Counted from the stretch's first letter, positions 1-11,347 are shown. The stretch is 64,000 bases of DNA from Vigna angularis (GCF_016808095.1 NC_068977.1:8430479-8494478), one strand, 5' to 3'. A program made the numbers and translations. Notes: generated by a model from the sequence alone, not told the origin.

Positions 1-152
1 TCACCATTTTTGAGGACAAAGTTTTGGAAGAAAGAGTTTGTGGGAAGTGGAGATGAGACAAGGTTTGAGGAGAAGAAGTTGGAGGGGTCAGGGAGGACAG
101 TGGATTTTGTCTGTGGGAAGATGTAAGGAGTGTTGTGTTGGTTGCTAGCCAT
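1..152 (-). CDS. GH81 endo-1,3-beta-glucanase, gene A (partial, 5' end only)
   Basis: This is the first 50 codons of a GH81 gene; the rest lies left of the window. The ATG is at 150-152 on the minus strand, and the reading continues without a stop to the edge. The peptide begins MASNQHNTPYIFPQ and carries the family start blocks STVLPDPSNFF and PLPTNSFFQNFVLKNGD, nearly identical to gene B. It is the short design: no basic head and no proline linker before the first block. The 5' flank (about 290-560) matches the flank of gene B at the same distance from the ATG, so A and B are recent tandem copies. Expected function is hydrolysis or binding of beta-1,3-glucan. Whether the gene is intact cannot be judged here. 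Confidence 0.88.
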   Translation of the reverse strand, partial: MASNQHNTPYIFPQTKSTVLPDPSNFFSSNLVSSPLPTNSFFQNFVLKNG

Positions 153-289
153 TGCTTTTGAAAATGTTGTGTTTGTGATAGGGTTATGTTGATCAATATA
201 TATATATATATATATGAATGGTGTGTGATTGTGTTGTTGGTGGTGATGGTTTTATAATGTTTCGTAACCATTATATACGAATCTTTTGT

Positions 290-560
290 GCATTTAGAGT
301 TACTCTATCTACAACTTGGTTTGCTATTAAATTGTTAGAAGTAGGAGAGTGGGGTTAGGGTTTTGGGATTTTGGTTATGCTAGTGGGATGGTTGAACTTA
401 GTTTATTGATTTCAACAAAATGTTGATGAGAAGGGTTTGTTTTGGTTTGTTGAGAGATGGGATTAAAGATTGAATGATGGAAGGGTGGGAGTAAAGAGGA
501 TTTAATCATTGATGTTTAAGCAAGGGAAGAGGATCTTAGGAGGAAAGAGATGAGAGCATA
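290..560 (-). promoter_or_regulatory. 5' flank of gene A, shared with gene B
   Basis: This block aligns with 5430-5710 upstream of gene B. The shared string tactctat lies about 150 bp upstream of the ATG in both, and the next matches include GTAGGARAGTGGGGTT, TTTATTGATTT and a gatgaatggtggaagggt-like stretch. Conservation reaches about 400 bp from each ATG. It may be promoter kept by function, or simply part of the duplicated segment. A (TA)n tract at about 195-215 sits where a TATA region would be expected. Confidence 0.55.
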
Positions 561-814
561 GTGTCTCTCTTACGTTAATTTCTTAGCCGTTTTGCTTAAG
601 TGCTTCATAACCAATATGCACCAAGTATTTATCAGAAAAATACCTTTTCAGTTTACTTTAATATCTTCTCTAGTTAAAAAGGATTAATATTGAACTATTG
701 ACTAATGACATTTTTATGAGATGTTGAAAACTATTATAAAACATCAAAATATATTAGTAATACTTTCAGTGCAAAACGTTAAAACCATATTGAAAATCAT
801 TAAAAAAACTAATG

Positions 815-816
<2 letters not shown>

Positions 817-880
<64 letters not shown>
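817..880. repeat. (TA)n microsatellite
   Basis: An almost pure TA run of about 64 bp. It produces poly-(Ile-Tyr) pseudo-ORFs on both strands that are not genes. Confidence 0.95.
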
Positions 881-885
<5 letters not shown>

Positions 886-1755
886 TTCTTAACTTGTGAG
901 CAACAAATTTAAAATATTTTTTTACATCCATTATAATTAGTTGACAATCACTTTTAGGAATAATATAGTTATTAGAAAAGGAAACTTTTATATTTGTAAA
1001 AGAAAAAATATTAAAGAAGGAATGAGTGAATGTAAAGTAGGTGTAAAAGTTTATTAGATGTAAAAATAGTGAAATGCTAAACAAAATTATCAAAAGCCTT
1101 CCCTACCAATTGTGTATTCCATAATAAAGACAAACACATAATTATTAATACAAAAATACTACATTCAATTTTATAGTTTAAATGTATATTTATTATTATT
1201 TAATAATTAATATTTTTTAATTATATTTTCACTACAAAGATAATGGTGATTAACTATCACAATATAACGTGGATTTTGAAAATAGATTCTAGTAGAGTTG
1301 GCTTAGCAAATATGATAAAAATGACAAATCCATTGTTGATTGTAACAATTTGGATCAATATTTTTATTGATTTCCTTCGTCACTCCTTATTTTATTTTTT
1401 ATTATTAACTTTATTACAATTTACATTCAAAACCTTTATATTTATTCTCTTCTTCATCTACTTTCTTCTTCATTTGTTTTTATCTTGTTTATAATTTCAT
1501 CTCTAAATATAAAAAAAATTATAAAAAATATGATTATTATAAAGAAACGCACCAATTGTTGATTGAAGTCTAAGAAAGAATTGAATAATTTAAATTTTTT
1601 GTGTGACTTTGATCAACAATATAAGCAATTTAACACTTTAAAATAGATTGAAAAACTTGTAAGTGTTTTAGACCATGAAAGACGAAATCCGCGTAAGTAG
1701 ATTAGGTTTATTGAGTGATATTGAAAAAGCATCCAACCATAATCCTCGAAAAATA

Positions 1756-1866
1756 ATATCAATAAAATTTATTGGATGGTTAAAGATAAATTGATTACAA
1801 TATAGTAAAAGCAATATTAATAAAATTTATTGAATGGTTAAAGATAAATTTATTACAATAGTAAAA
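1756..1866. repeat. 58-bp tandem duplication
   Basis: Two adjacent copies (about 1756-1810 and 1814-1866) share AATAAAATTTATTGRATGGT, then taaagataaa and attacaata. They differ by a few bases. No coding potential. Confidence 0.75.
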
Positions 1867-2382
1867 TTATTGTGGGAGAAACATAATAAAAAAATGTATA
1901 GAAGGATTAAATATAATTATTGTTCCAATTAATTATAAAACTTCTTACAACTCAATGGATAATACATTCATAATAAGACATTAATCATGTTCATATTATT
2001 TATTTAAAATATATTATAAAATATTATCATTATAGTTTTATACTTTTAAATTTTACTACTTAATCACATAAATAAAATGATAACATTAACTTGTGCTTTA
2101 TTTTTTAATATTAATTAGATTTACTTGTGCATCAACAAAGACAAATCCACCCTAAAGCCATCTTACAAACATGTCTATTTTGTATGTTAAATATTGACTT
2201 TTGTAAACTTTAAATAGATTTACTTTCTTTTTCATGATACTTTCTGTATAAATAAAATACAATTTTAGCGTAATTTCCTTGACTGAAACTCGCATTAAGA
2301 TCAGAGCTGTTATTGGATTGCTATTTTCCAATTGTCTAGTTCTAGTAAAGGGTCAGAGAATAAATTAATATTTTATTTATTT

Positions 2383-2395
2383 ATCATCATCATCA

Positions 2396-2448
<53 letters not shown>
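2383..2448. repeat. (ATC)n-(ATT)n microsatellite
   Basis: A short run of ATC triplets turns into a long run of ATT triplets with no interruption. Confidence 0.95.
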
Positions 2449-2626
2449 TGAGAGAAAAAATTGTAATCAACTTCGAAGAAGTTTCCATATTTGTTGTTTA
2501 TAATTGTTTTTAGTTGACTTTACATTCTGATTCAAAATAGTTGAGACTCAAGGTGTACACTCTATAAAGTAATGATGCAAAAAGTGAGTCTAAGATATGT
2601 GAGATCTGTTATTATAAAAAAATAAT

Positions 2627-2632
<6 letters not shown>

Positions 2633-2672
<40 letters not shown>
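2633..2672. repeat. (TA)n microsatellite
   Basis: Pure alternating AT for about 39 bp. Confidence 0.95.
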
Positions 2673-2679
<7 letters not shown>

Positions 2680-3020
2680 ATAAAAAACTTTTTTTATTTT
2701 TTATTTTTAAAAAGAAGTGAAAGAATGCAATTTGATATAAGTTCAATAAAGTCTTTTATGTAAAATTTAGAGTTGTAAAAATAAGTTAAGTGTATGTTAT
2801 TAAGATAAAAGTAATTATGATCTAAATTGAGTGGGATTAGTTTTAGTTTAACTTATATGGTAAGTGACATAAATAAGTCTAATCCAGCTCAATCGATAGA
2901 CTTATCAACCTAATTTATATAATAATACAATCGCATGTATTATAATTTATATGTTTTGTATGTCAAACACAATAATTAACATTGAAATTCAATAACACAA
3001 TTTAAATTTTAATAGATCCC

Positions 3021-3026
3021 TTTATT
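3021..3026 (-). terminator. Candidate poly(A) signal of gene B
   Basis: AATAAA on the minus strand, about 280 bp past the gene B stop. The position is plausible, but such hexamers are common in this AT-rich DNA. Confidence 0.3.
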
Positions 3027-3216
3027 GTCAACAACAATGAATGCCAAAGTGTTGAACCAAAATGAAAGCAACACACTGATAATTAAATATATTATCATTC
3101 ATATAGTAATGGCTTGTCAGAAACAGACCTGTGATAAAGTATGATATTGTCGTAACTTCATTATATGTTTTCTTTTTCATGACATAGAAATCATCGACTT
3201 ATTGGTATTTTAAAAC

Positions 3217-3258
3217 TTAATAGTAGTAATGATAACAATAGCCAAAGCAGCAGTGTTT
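3217..3258 (-). pseudogene. Relic of the GH81 C-terminal tail downstream of gene B
   Basis: Beyond the TGA of gene B (3307-3309) the same frame runs on to a TAA at 3217-3219, with one more TGA between. The last codons read KHCCFGYCYHYY, which aligns with the ends of genes C (KHCWFGHYCH) and D (KQCWFGHYCH). Between the first stop and the relic is a run of GAACAT/GAACATT hexamer-heptamer repeats (about 3258-3292) not present in C or D. I infer that gene B once ended in the same tail, and that a small repeat expansion plus stop codons cut it off. Confidence 0.72.
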
Positions 3259-3306
3259 CATGTTCAATGTTCAATGTTCATGTTCATGTTCAGTGACCCT
3301 TCTTAT

Positions 3307-5289
3307 TCATCCTCTGCTGTGAATCCACCACAAGAGATTAGTCAAAGAGTTTCCACCATCAAAACCTGTAAGGTTTCTTATCTTCTGCAATGCACTTTCA
3401 TTGTCATAAATCCCTTCAAGGGCATACGCAAATCCCTTCCATCCTTCACCAACACCATCCCTATTCAAAGCAGGTAAAGTCCACTCCACAAGCTGCTTCA
3501 CAAACTCAGCATTGGAGAAAATGGCTTCAGAAATAGGCACCAATGGTAAGAGCTGAATGCCAAGCCTACACTCTTTCCACTCTGCAGGAGCAAACCATAG
3601 TCCAGTGTCCCTCTTGTTAGACCACAGAACTCCCATGATCCTGTTCTCTTGTGTGAACTCTTCCTCATACAAAGTCCCTTTCTCTTCCACATGCCACCAC
3701 ATTTTAGTCCCCAGAATTTCCAATGCTGTCAGTGTTGATCCAAGGGAAACAAGATGAGCATCACCATATGCCAGACCCATCAAAGCAGCAGAGTAATATG
3801 CACACACAGCCTCACTTGTGCTCTCTTGGTTCCTTCCATCTGTGAACTCAGTTAACCCCCCAGCCCAAGAGTGAAGAACATAAGGGTCAAAACACCTCAA
3901 ACGTGTGTAATTGGAGTTTTGTTTTGTGTCCAAGTTCATGAAGTCTTGCACAAGGGAATAGGCTTTAGGCTTGTACTTTCTACCCCAGGCTTGATCAAAC
4001 TTAGTGAGCACTGCAATTCCATAAAGGAAGTACCCCAAATGGTAGTGATGATCATTGTAAATACCAAATCCAAAATCACCACCCCCATCATTGGACCCTT
4101 GTTGTGTAATAATGCCACCCCATTTCTTATCATGTAGAAATCCATTCCCTTTGAAAGTTCCCTCCAACCATGGCTCAATGGTTTCCTTCAAAAACTTTAT
4201 AACCTTTGGAATCACATCAAGGTAGCGCAACTCCTCAGCAATCAATGCCAACCTTGCAGCCCTTGCAACCAACTTCCCATAAAAATAGGACCTTGTTTCT
4301 GTTATTGATGACGAGTTTAGGCCGTCAACATCATTAGAAAGGGCTGAAACAACTTCATCACGGGATTCTTCTTTGACTCCATTGGTTGATTGCCATGTTA
4401 CAAACACGGGATCTGTTTGCAACACCCATGAATTCCCGACAACACCAACAACATCCCCATCAATGCTTCCATACTTAAAATCTTCAAGAACAGTGACATC
4501 ATTGTCTTCATTAGACAGAAGCTGAACATGGAGAGGGTGAGCCAAGAGTAGCAAATCCCCTGACCCTTTCTTCTCCCACTTATACTCCACGCAAAAGGGT
4601 TCTCTGAATATAGCTTCACCTGACACGGGGTAACAAGAACTGAACTTGTCAAGAACCGCCTCGTGTTTTGAATCAGAATCAGGCAGCAAGGCTATCCGGA
4701 CTATGCCAGAAAATGCATCAGAAGTGATTTCAGAAAGAGTGTGGCTCAAACTGATGGGGGAGGAAGCATAAAGGACCCACGTTTGACCATTGTTGAACTG
4801 AAAGGTGTACTTGGTGCGAGTATTGTTTGAAGAGAATGAAAGAATGGCGTGGACGGTGGTGATGGAAAGAGGGGTTGGTTGGGTGACAGAAACAGTCAAA
4901 AAGGGGCTTCCCCTAACAAGGAGGAAGCTAAGATTGGAAGAAGGGATATCCAAAGTGACACTGAGATCACTGTAAGAGGAGATAAGGTGTTTGCCACTTG
5001 AACCGTGCTTGGATGAGATGGTTAGATCAGCATTGAAGACTTGGTATATGACAGCAGAACTGACTTGGCGAGAAGGGTATGAGAGAGAGAGGGAAGAGCC
5101 AGAGGATTTGATGAGGTAAGGATGAATGTATTCAGGTTGGTCACCATTTTTTAGCACAAAGTTTTGGAAGAAAGAGTTTGTGGGGAGTGGTTTTGAGAGA
5201 AGGGTTGAGGAGAAGAATTGAGAGGGATCAGGAAGAACAGTGGATTGTGTCTCTGGGAAGATGAAATGAGTTTTGTTTTGCTTGACCAT
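3307..5289 (-). CDS. GH81 endo-1,3-beta-glucanase / beta-glucan-binding protein, gene B (short form)
   Basis: An intronless 660-residue protein. GH81 enzymes are inverting endo-1,3-beta-glucanases. In legumes a member of this size (about 75 kDa) is known as the beta-glucan elicitor-binding protein. An N-terminal beta-sandwich region (about 15-290) is followed by a linker and an (alpha/alpha)6-barrel region (about 335-655). Visible signature motifs are PLPTNSFFQN (35-44), IHPYLIKSS (55-63), YNDHHYHLGY (411-420) and GRNQESTSEAV (485-495). By family comparison Asp413, Glu489 and Glu493 are the catalytic acidic residues, all present. No signal peptide or membrane segment is evident. The ATG at 5287-5289 follows a TATA box by about 72 bp. 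It ends at SRG with TGA and lacks the CWFGHYCH tail of C and D, whose relic lies downstream. Same strand as gene A. Confidence 0.95.
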   Translation of the reverse strand: MVKQNKTHFIFPETQSTVLPDPSQFFSSTLLSKPLPTNSFFQNFVLKNGDQPEYIHPYLIKSSGSSLSLSYPSRQVSSAVIYQVFNADLTISSKHGSSGKHLISSYSDLSVTLDIPSSNLSFLLVRGSPFLTVSVTQPTPLSITTVHAILSFSSNNTRTKYTFQFNNGQTWVLYASSPISLSHTLSEITSDAFSGIVRIALLPDSDSKHEAVLDKFSSCYPVSGEAIFREPFCVEYKWEKKGSGDLLLLAHPLHVQLLSNEDNDVTVLEDFKYGSIDGDVVGVVGNSWVLQTDPVFVTWQSTNGVKEESRDEVVSALSNDVDGLNSSSITETRSYFYGKLVARAARLALIAEELRYLDVIPKVIKFLKETIEPWLEGTFKGNGFLHDKKWGGIITQQGSNDGGGDFGFGIYNDHHYHLGYFLYGIAVLTKFDQAWGRKYKPKAYSLVQDFMNLDTKQNSNYTRLRCFDPYVLHSWAGGLTEFTDGRNQESTSEAVCAYYSAALMGLAYGDAHLVSLGSTLTALEILGTKMWWHVEEKGTLYEEEFTQENRIMGVLWSNKRDTGLWFAPAEWKECRLGIQLLPLVPISEAIFSNAEFVKQLVEWTLPALNRDGVGEGWKGFAYALEGIYDNESALQKIRNLTGFDGGNSLTNLLWWIHSRG

Positions 5290-5360
5290 TGCTGCTTGTG
5301 AAGATGGTGGAACTGGTGTTTGGTTGTGTTGTGGTGATGATGAATGCTTGAATGGTGTGA

Positions 5361-5368
5361 TTTATATA
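5361..5368 (-). promoter_or_regulatory. TATA box of gene B
   Basis: TATATAAA on the minus strand, 72 bp upstream of the ATG. The extended string TATATAAATCACA is also found upstream of gene D (31569-31581). Confidence 0.6.
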
Positions 5369-5429
5369 TGGGTTTTGGAGAGCATGAGGTGAATGCACTT
5401 GTTCCTTAGAGTTGGTGTGTTTTCATTAT

Positions 5430-5710
5430 TGGCGGCTACTCTATCAACGACCTGGTTAATTATTAAAGTCTTATGAGTAGGAAAGTGGGGTTTGGATTTT
5501 GGATTTTTGGGGATAGTTGACCATAGTTTATTGATTTTGTGAACTGTCTTTTGGTGCAAGTTGAGGTGCAATGTTTATCTTGGTGTGTTGATGATGATGT
5601 TAGAGAGGATCAATGATTCTAAATTTGTGATGAATGGTGGAAGGGTGTGAGTAAAGAGTATTGAATGATTGATTCAAAGGAAGTGAAACTTGGGAAGAAA
5701 GATGAGTGAA
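5430..5710 (-). promoter_or_regulatory. 5' flank of gene B, shared with gene A
   Basis: Counterpart of 290-560. The alignment holds the same spacing from the start codon and decays beyond about 400-420 bp, so the tandem duplication carried at least this much upstream DNA. Confidence 0.55.
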
Positions 5711-5719
5711 TGTGACCTT

Positions 5720-6350
5720 GTCAAGAAGCAAAATAGAAGTTTCTCAATGGGAACATACCAAATTCAGATGAAAAAAAAGGAGAAGAAAACATTACCTCAC
5801 ATAAATGCAGATTTATGTGCACACAGTTGGACAATTTGAACCAGATAGACGCATGTTATGAACACACACATGAATCATATTGCATGTTGAAATTTTGCTG
5901 GCAACCCAAAATAAGTTATTCTTGGAAAAGTCTTATCATTTTTTATTTAATTAAATTTAATTGGATCCCATCCAATCTATTTATTTATTTTATTGAGTAT
6001 CGACCTAACATATCATAATCGGATTTATTAATTTAAACATAATTATTTATTAATAAAAATATCTCAAAAATAGATATTTATTTAATAATTAAAATTATCA
6101 ATAGTTCTTGTAATATTACTCGTATCTTTTATTATATATTAATTGTGAAGTTGAGTTTTTCATGAACATGTTAAGGAATTCAATGTTTAATGGTGTAGAA
6201 AATACTGTTCGGTTCAACTCACGAAAGTATAACTAAATTGTTTAAAAATAATGGAGTAATTGTATATGTTATTTTTAGAAATTGGATAATTGACTTAAAA
6301 TTTCCAGTTCAAGAATAAGTTTTATATGGAGTCCTAACCATTTCTAAATT
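5720..6350. other. AT-rich intergenic DNA
   Basis: Open frames up to 67 codons have no domain or motif that I recognise. No gene supported. Confidence 0.5.
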
Positions 6351-6354
6351 AAAA

Positions 6355-6996
6355 TAGTTGTGAGTGATGACTTTTCTATAAAATTCAAAAAAAGTGAAGT
6401 CGTCATGAGTCTTATGGACTTCTTTGTAAATTTTTTGAATCAAAGTCATTAGGAATGGTAATGACTTTAAATTTATATTTTAATTGAACTAAAGTTATTT
6501 TCACTCATGACAACTTAAGTTGTGCATAATTTTTTAAACTAAAGTCATGGTCAATGATAAGACGTGCAAATACGCAATCAATGAGATGCATAGATAGATT
6601 AGAAAGCTTGGTAGAGTGTGGGAATGTCTTGCCGACCTCACAATGCTACTTAAGTGTCATGTCGAGTTATCCCTGATAATCAACCTTCTTGTTGAATTCT
6701 TCATGCTAGTCAATCTTCTTGTCGAGTTCTCCCCTTACTTATGCTCGACATTTCATCTGACTGGGCTATCTGCACATCTTATCACTGACCATGACTTTCC
6801 TTCGAAAAAATGTGCATAATTGAAGTCTTCATGAGTGAGGATGACTTTAGTTCAATTGAAATATAAATTTAAAGTCGTTATCACTCCTAATGACTTTGAT
6901 TCAAAAAAATTACAAAGAAATTAGTAAGACTTATGACGACTTCACATTTTCTTTTCTAAATTTTATAAAAAAGTCGTCCTCACTCATTCTTGGAGG
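6355..6996. mobile_element. Foldback (long inverted-repeat) element
   Basis: Two arms of about 210-225 bp, 6355-6567 and 6772-6996, are reverse complements of each other with scattered mismatches and small indels. Matching landmarks are AAAGTCATGGTCARTGATAA next to the loop, TTTGAATCAAAGTCATTAGG in mid-arm and GTGAAGTCGTCAT near the outer end. The central 200 bp is unique here and less AT-rich. There is no transposase frame and I could not fix a target duplication, so the superfamily (Mutator-like foldback or MITE-like) is open. A transcript across it would form a long hairpin. Confidence 0.75.
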
Positions 6997-7808
6997 TGTA
7001 AGAAGAAAATTTGTACATTTTTTTCTTATTATTTTCCTAGAAAAGTAAACATTTTGAAAAACCACACTCGTTTGCATATTTAATTAAAGATATTACCTTC
7101 AAACGAACACTATAAGATGGTAATATCTTTCCCACGCATAATTTCACTTTTGATTTGTCGTCCCATTATGATTTTGATTGCGACATCCAGTATTGATACT
7201 TCTTTCTGAGTTTTTGCTTCAACTTGTCCATCAAAATACATGATAGCTTGGGAAGAGGTTATCTTGTCTTCTCCTCTGTGTTGTTGTCCCTTGATAAAGG
7301 TTGCAACTTTTCCTTTGATAAGGTCAAAGCTTCCAAATTCCCTAATGTAGTGAGGATTTAGGTTTCTAACCTATTGACCTCCATTTGCTCCAAAATTAAA
7401 GGCTCTAGATTAATAGACTTTAGAGGAATGACTAGTTTCATCATGTTGGTATTGGACCAGGACATATTCAGTGAATGGTGAAGTTTATAAGAAGCTCACA
7501 TGTTAGGTCAAGGTGGTAAGAGAGACTTGCTCATGCTAGCCTAGTAGAAAGTGAATTAGAGTAGCTTTGCATGAAAATTAGATATTAAAATTTGGATCAA
7601 TATATTTTTCATCCTTGAATTATTTCAAGTATTGAGTTTCATCCTAAACTAAACTATATACTTATTTCATCCTAATGTAGGTGAAGTAAAATATTATTAT
7701 TTCCAACAAATCATGTTGATTAAAGTGTTTACATATAAAAAACAGAGTTTCACAATATATTATAATATAACCTTCAGTAGTTGTGTGTGGTTTGTGTGTT
7801 TTTATACG
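6997..7808. other. Intergenic DNA
   Basis: Moderately AT-rich, with no frame I can support as a gene. Confidence 0.45.
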
Positions 7809-8077
7809 TGGGTTATCTTTTTAATTTTTAGGTGTGTTTGTATTATGGTATGACTTAAGATTGAAACTGTAAAATAATTCTAGAGGGCTTGATTGATCCC
7901 TCTCACAATCTTCTATTTATAAGAATAAATTGATACACAAGTACATGATAAATAGGGTAACCCTAGACACAATATAATCATGATAAATAGGGTAATCCTA
8001 GACACACTATAATCATGATAAATAGGGTAACCCTTGACACACTATAATGATGATAAAATAGGATAAATATCCTAACA
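7809..8077 (-). mobile_element. Probable copia-like solo LTR (269 bp)
   Basis: Read on the minus strand it starts TGTTAGGATATTTATCC, a typical start of short plant copia-like LTRs. A TATA box follows (7914-7921, TATAAATA on the minus strand), then GATTGTGAGAGGGATC. The proposed far end is at 7809. The flanking pentamers atacg and gtacg agree at four of five bases, as expected of an old target duplication. There is no internal region, hence solo. The left border is less certain than the right. Confidence 0.5.
7944..8060. repeat. 35-bp tandem repeat inside the small LTR
   Basis: Units start at 7944, 7979 and 8014, with a decayed fourth at about 8049. Each begins catgataaatagggtaa or close to it. 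Confidence 0.85.
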
Positions 8078-9182
8078 GTACGGATTTGGAGTGAAAAATG
8101 AAACACGGGGAGGGAAATAGTGGTGAGATTGTTTGAACTAAGAAAAATATAGTGGAAAGTGAAAAGAAAAAAAAGTTTAGGAAATTTTGTGTATGATTTA
8201 ATTGATAATTTAAAGAAAAAATTATAAAGTGACAAAATTTCTCTCATCAATTTTTAATTAAATTTAAATTATAATTTTATCATTATTTTACAAAATTAAT
8301 GAATTATTATTATAAAATATTTAATTTTTTATTTTATAAATTTTTATTACTTTTATTCTAGTATTAATATTTCTAATATTATTATTATCATTTTATAAAT
8401 TTATTATTATTTTTATATAGATTTTATAATGTTTACTAATATTATTATCATTTTATAATTTTTGCTATAAATAATGTGTTATCATAAATAGATATATTAT
8501 TATTATTTTATAAAGTTGTTATTATTATTATTAGTTTAAATTTTATTGTTATTATTTATATTTTTTTATTATATTATATTAAATAATTAATTATATTACT
8601 TATATTTTATACAACGTGACACAATTTTTATAGGTAAACATGAGTGTCCACCTCTCTTGTAGGTCCGATGGAGATGGAAAAGTGAAAAGTTAATATTTTG
8701 GTAACTTCATCCTTACTTTACTTAAGAAATTAGGGAATGTTTAATAAAGATGAATTTGGGAGGATGGATTAATGAAGAAGTAAAGATAAGAGTAAGATTG
8801 TTTGAATTAAGGAAAAAATAATAAAAAAAAAAATTGAGGTAAAAATTTACGAAAGATAATGAATGATAAGGTGGGTTTTATAGGTTAAGAAAATATTTTA
8901 ATTGATAAAAATGAAAGATTATTATTTTGATATTGGTCATTGTATTAAAATTTGTATTTACAAAGTCAAATAGGTATGTAATAAAGATACTTCAACTTCA
9001 ATCTTTTCTTCAACAATTATTTTTTCTTTTTCTAGGACTCGTCTTCTACAAGTAAATGTGTGTTGTGCTTGCAAAAGATTCACCAATCCTTAAGTAAGTT
9101 GTCAGAATCAGATAATAGTCAAAATTGTAATTAATGTTAGAAGTAAATCCAAACTTCGATTATTATTATATATAACATAATT
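8078..9182. other. Very AT-rich spacer
   Basis: 8240-8620 is an almost pure A/T stretch with scattered ATT runs. No gene or structured element seen. Confidence 0.55.
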
Positions 9183-10553
9183 CAATAGTAAAAAAAATGG
9201 ATTCTATGAAGACCACAGGTAAAAGAAGACTTGTCATAATAAGTTAAGTCGTGACATTTGCGTAAACATATTTTATTACTGATAAAAGAAGACCTATCAT
9301 AATAGGTGAAAAAGTAAAATTTATTATAACAGACGAAATTCACCTTTCATAGTAAATTAGGCTTAGTAGAAAAATTGAAATTATACTCAAAACTTATTAT
9401 GACTAATTTAGGAAGACTTGTCATAGTAAGTCTTCACCATGGCTGTTAGTTCACCACTTTTGCCTAAATTCCTAATTTTACTCTTGTTTCATTCATCATC
9501 CTCATTTCTGTTCACGAATACTCTCGCAAGTAGTTGCCTTCACCATCGACATAATTGCCTCCACATGTCGCAACGTTGTTGCCTCTCCACGTCATCCTCT
9601 CCCACACCCTTCTCCAACCCAACCTTTTTTCTCTACACAAACAAACTTATTATTCTCTCTATCTCTCTCCCAACCGACCAATCCATAATACATTCACACA
9701 ACAAATGCAACTCTGTGAGTTATTTTGTTTTTCTGAACATAATCCTTCTAACCCGACTATTTTTGTGCTTAAATTTTCCTTCTTCTTCACTCTACCAACT
9801 CAATTTGATGAGCTTCTCTTTATGAATGAATTGAGTTTTCTCTCTTTTTGACTTTGCGTCTTTCTTTTGATTTCCTAAGTCTGAGGTGAGGTTGGTTTTT
9901 GTTATCTAGAAAGTTCGAGTATTTAGGGGTTTTCATTGCACTTTGCTATCTGGGGTTGTTAGGACTTTTTGGACAATCATGCTATCGGCATTGTCTGATT
10001 CGTTGGCAACGATTACGACCACCTCAGATGTTGTTTTGAAGCCATTGACATTGGAGAACTAGTGATGGTATACCTCCTAGCCATGGTCAAACACTTTTAG
10101 AGTAGGAATAACTTTGGGCCTTATATTTTTGCAAAGTAGACTAGAATTTATTTGGTTTTTGTATTATGGGTCAAGTAATGTAGGTTTTATTTTGAACCTT
10201 GTATTTTAGGCCAAGTAGTTTAGGGTTTTTAGACAACTTGAGTCAACAAAGGCTAAGGTCCAATGTTAACCAAAGTGGGATGTCCAAGAGCTAGGTTGGC
10301 AAAGGGGTCAAAGTTTTCAACCTAGCTTGGTGAGCAAGGGAGTGAGTCGTCCAACCTTTGTAAGAGTGGTTATGTGTCATGCTTACATTGGAGAGGATTT
10401 TCCATAAGTAGTGGTCATATGTCCTCCTCCTAATGGACAACATTTTTTCCACATTTTCTCCTCCTTATGAAAAATATTTTTCACATTGTTCTCCAAGCTA
10501 GCTAAGTTTTAGTTTTTAGGTTTTGTTACTACAAATTGAAGACATCATTGACC

Positions 10554-10561
10554 TATAAATA
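10554..10561 (+). promoter_or_regulatory. TATA box in an LTR-like promoter context
   Basis: TATAAATA sits in the string acctataaatagaggtgtc. The surrounding pattern (TATA box, then 'ATCTTGTATTTA' and a T-rich leader) is like the U3/R junction of plant LTRs. No LTR borders could be drawn, so this may be a fragment. Confidence 0.3.
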
Positions 10562-11096
10562 GAGGTGTCTACCCATCTTGTATTTATCTTGGATTTTGAG
10601 TAAAGTTATGGTGTCATTTTTGTTTCATAACACCAAAGGCTAAAACATCTTATATGGTTTGTTTTAGCCACATTCCTCTAAAATTGGTCTAACCTCTTTA
10701 AAAACATCATCAAACACCACCTATCACCCTCCAAACACAAAGACCGTGAGCCTTCTTCCCCCGCATCCCACTAAATTTTGCACCCTTTGAACCATTTCAT
10801 CATCACTATAGTTTCTCTTGTAGCTTTGGCCCAATCAATCTATGGAAATTGCTATCAATAAGGGATTTTGGAATCTTAGAGGGCTGTAGTGGCAGATAGA
10901 TCTTGCCGTGTTGTTGTGTTCAACTTCGACTTCAATTGATGATTTTAGTGTTCATCTGAGCGACGACCAATTGTTGAAGAAGGTAAACCGCACCTTTTTA
11001 GTTTTATTTTTCGGTGTTGAATTTTTATGATAATGTATTTGTGTGTGACGTGTGTTTGTGGAGATAAATTCATGGAAATAATATGAAAATGTTACA

Positions 11097-11287
11097 ATGC
11101 AAGAGACTTTGAAGAGTATGCTTTGCCCATCTTGTGGGGGACCAGCGTGTCTTGAAGGAGATCGTGAACAAACTATCCATAATATGAAACTTGAAAATAT
11201 CCACCTAAAGGAAGAGGTTAGTGAAGTCGTCGATTCATTTTATATTTGATGTGATATTTTGATTGCTAATATTTTAAATTCTAATTG

Positions 11288-11347
<60 letters not shown>

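Larger units (their letters stand above)
570..3000. other. AT-rich spacer between genes A and B
   Basis: No supportable gene is present. The short open frames here run through (TA)n tracts or lack any recognisable domain. The spacer holds three microsatellites and a local duplication, listed separately. Confidence 0.6.

Noticed and set aside
809..1093. 94-codon minus-strand frame through a TA run
   Set aside because: Most of it is (Ile-Tyr)n from the microsatellite, with no start context or domain. The same applies to the frames at 721-912, 11285-11479 and 23192-23748.
3307..3309. Programmed read-through of the gene B TGA to add the tail
   Set aside because: A second in-frame TGA follows, the context is not a known read-through type, and the tail motif itself has decayed.
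9439..9825. 128-codon frame with a hydrophobic, signal-peptide-like start
   Set aside because: Pyrimidine-rich low-complexity DNA gives Leu/Ser/Phe/Pro in any frame. There is no domain, no supporting flank, and a second frame overlaps it.
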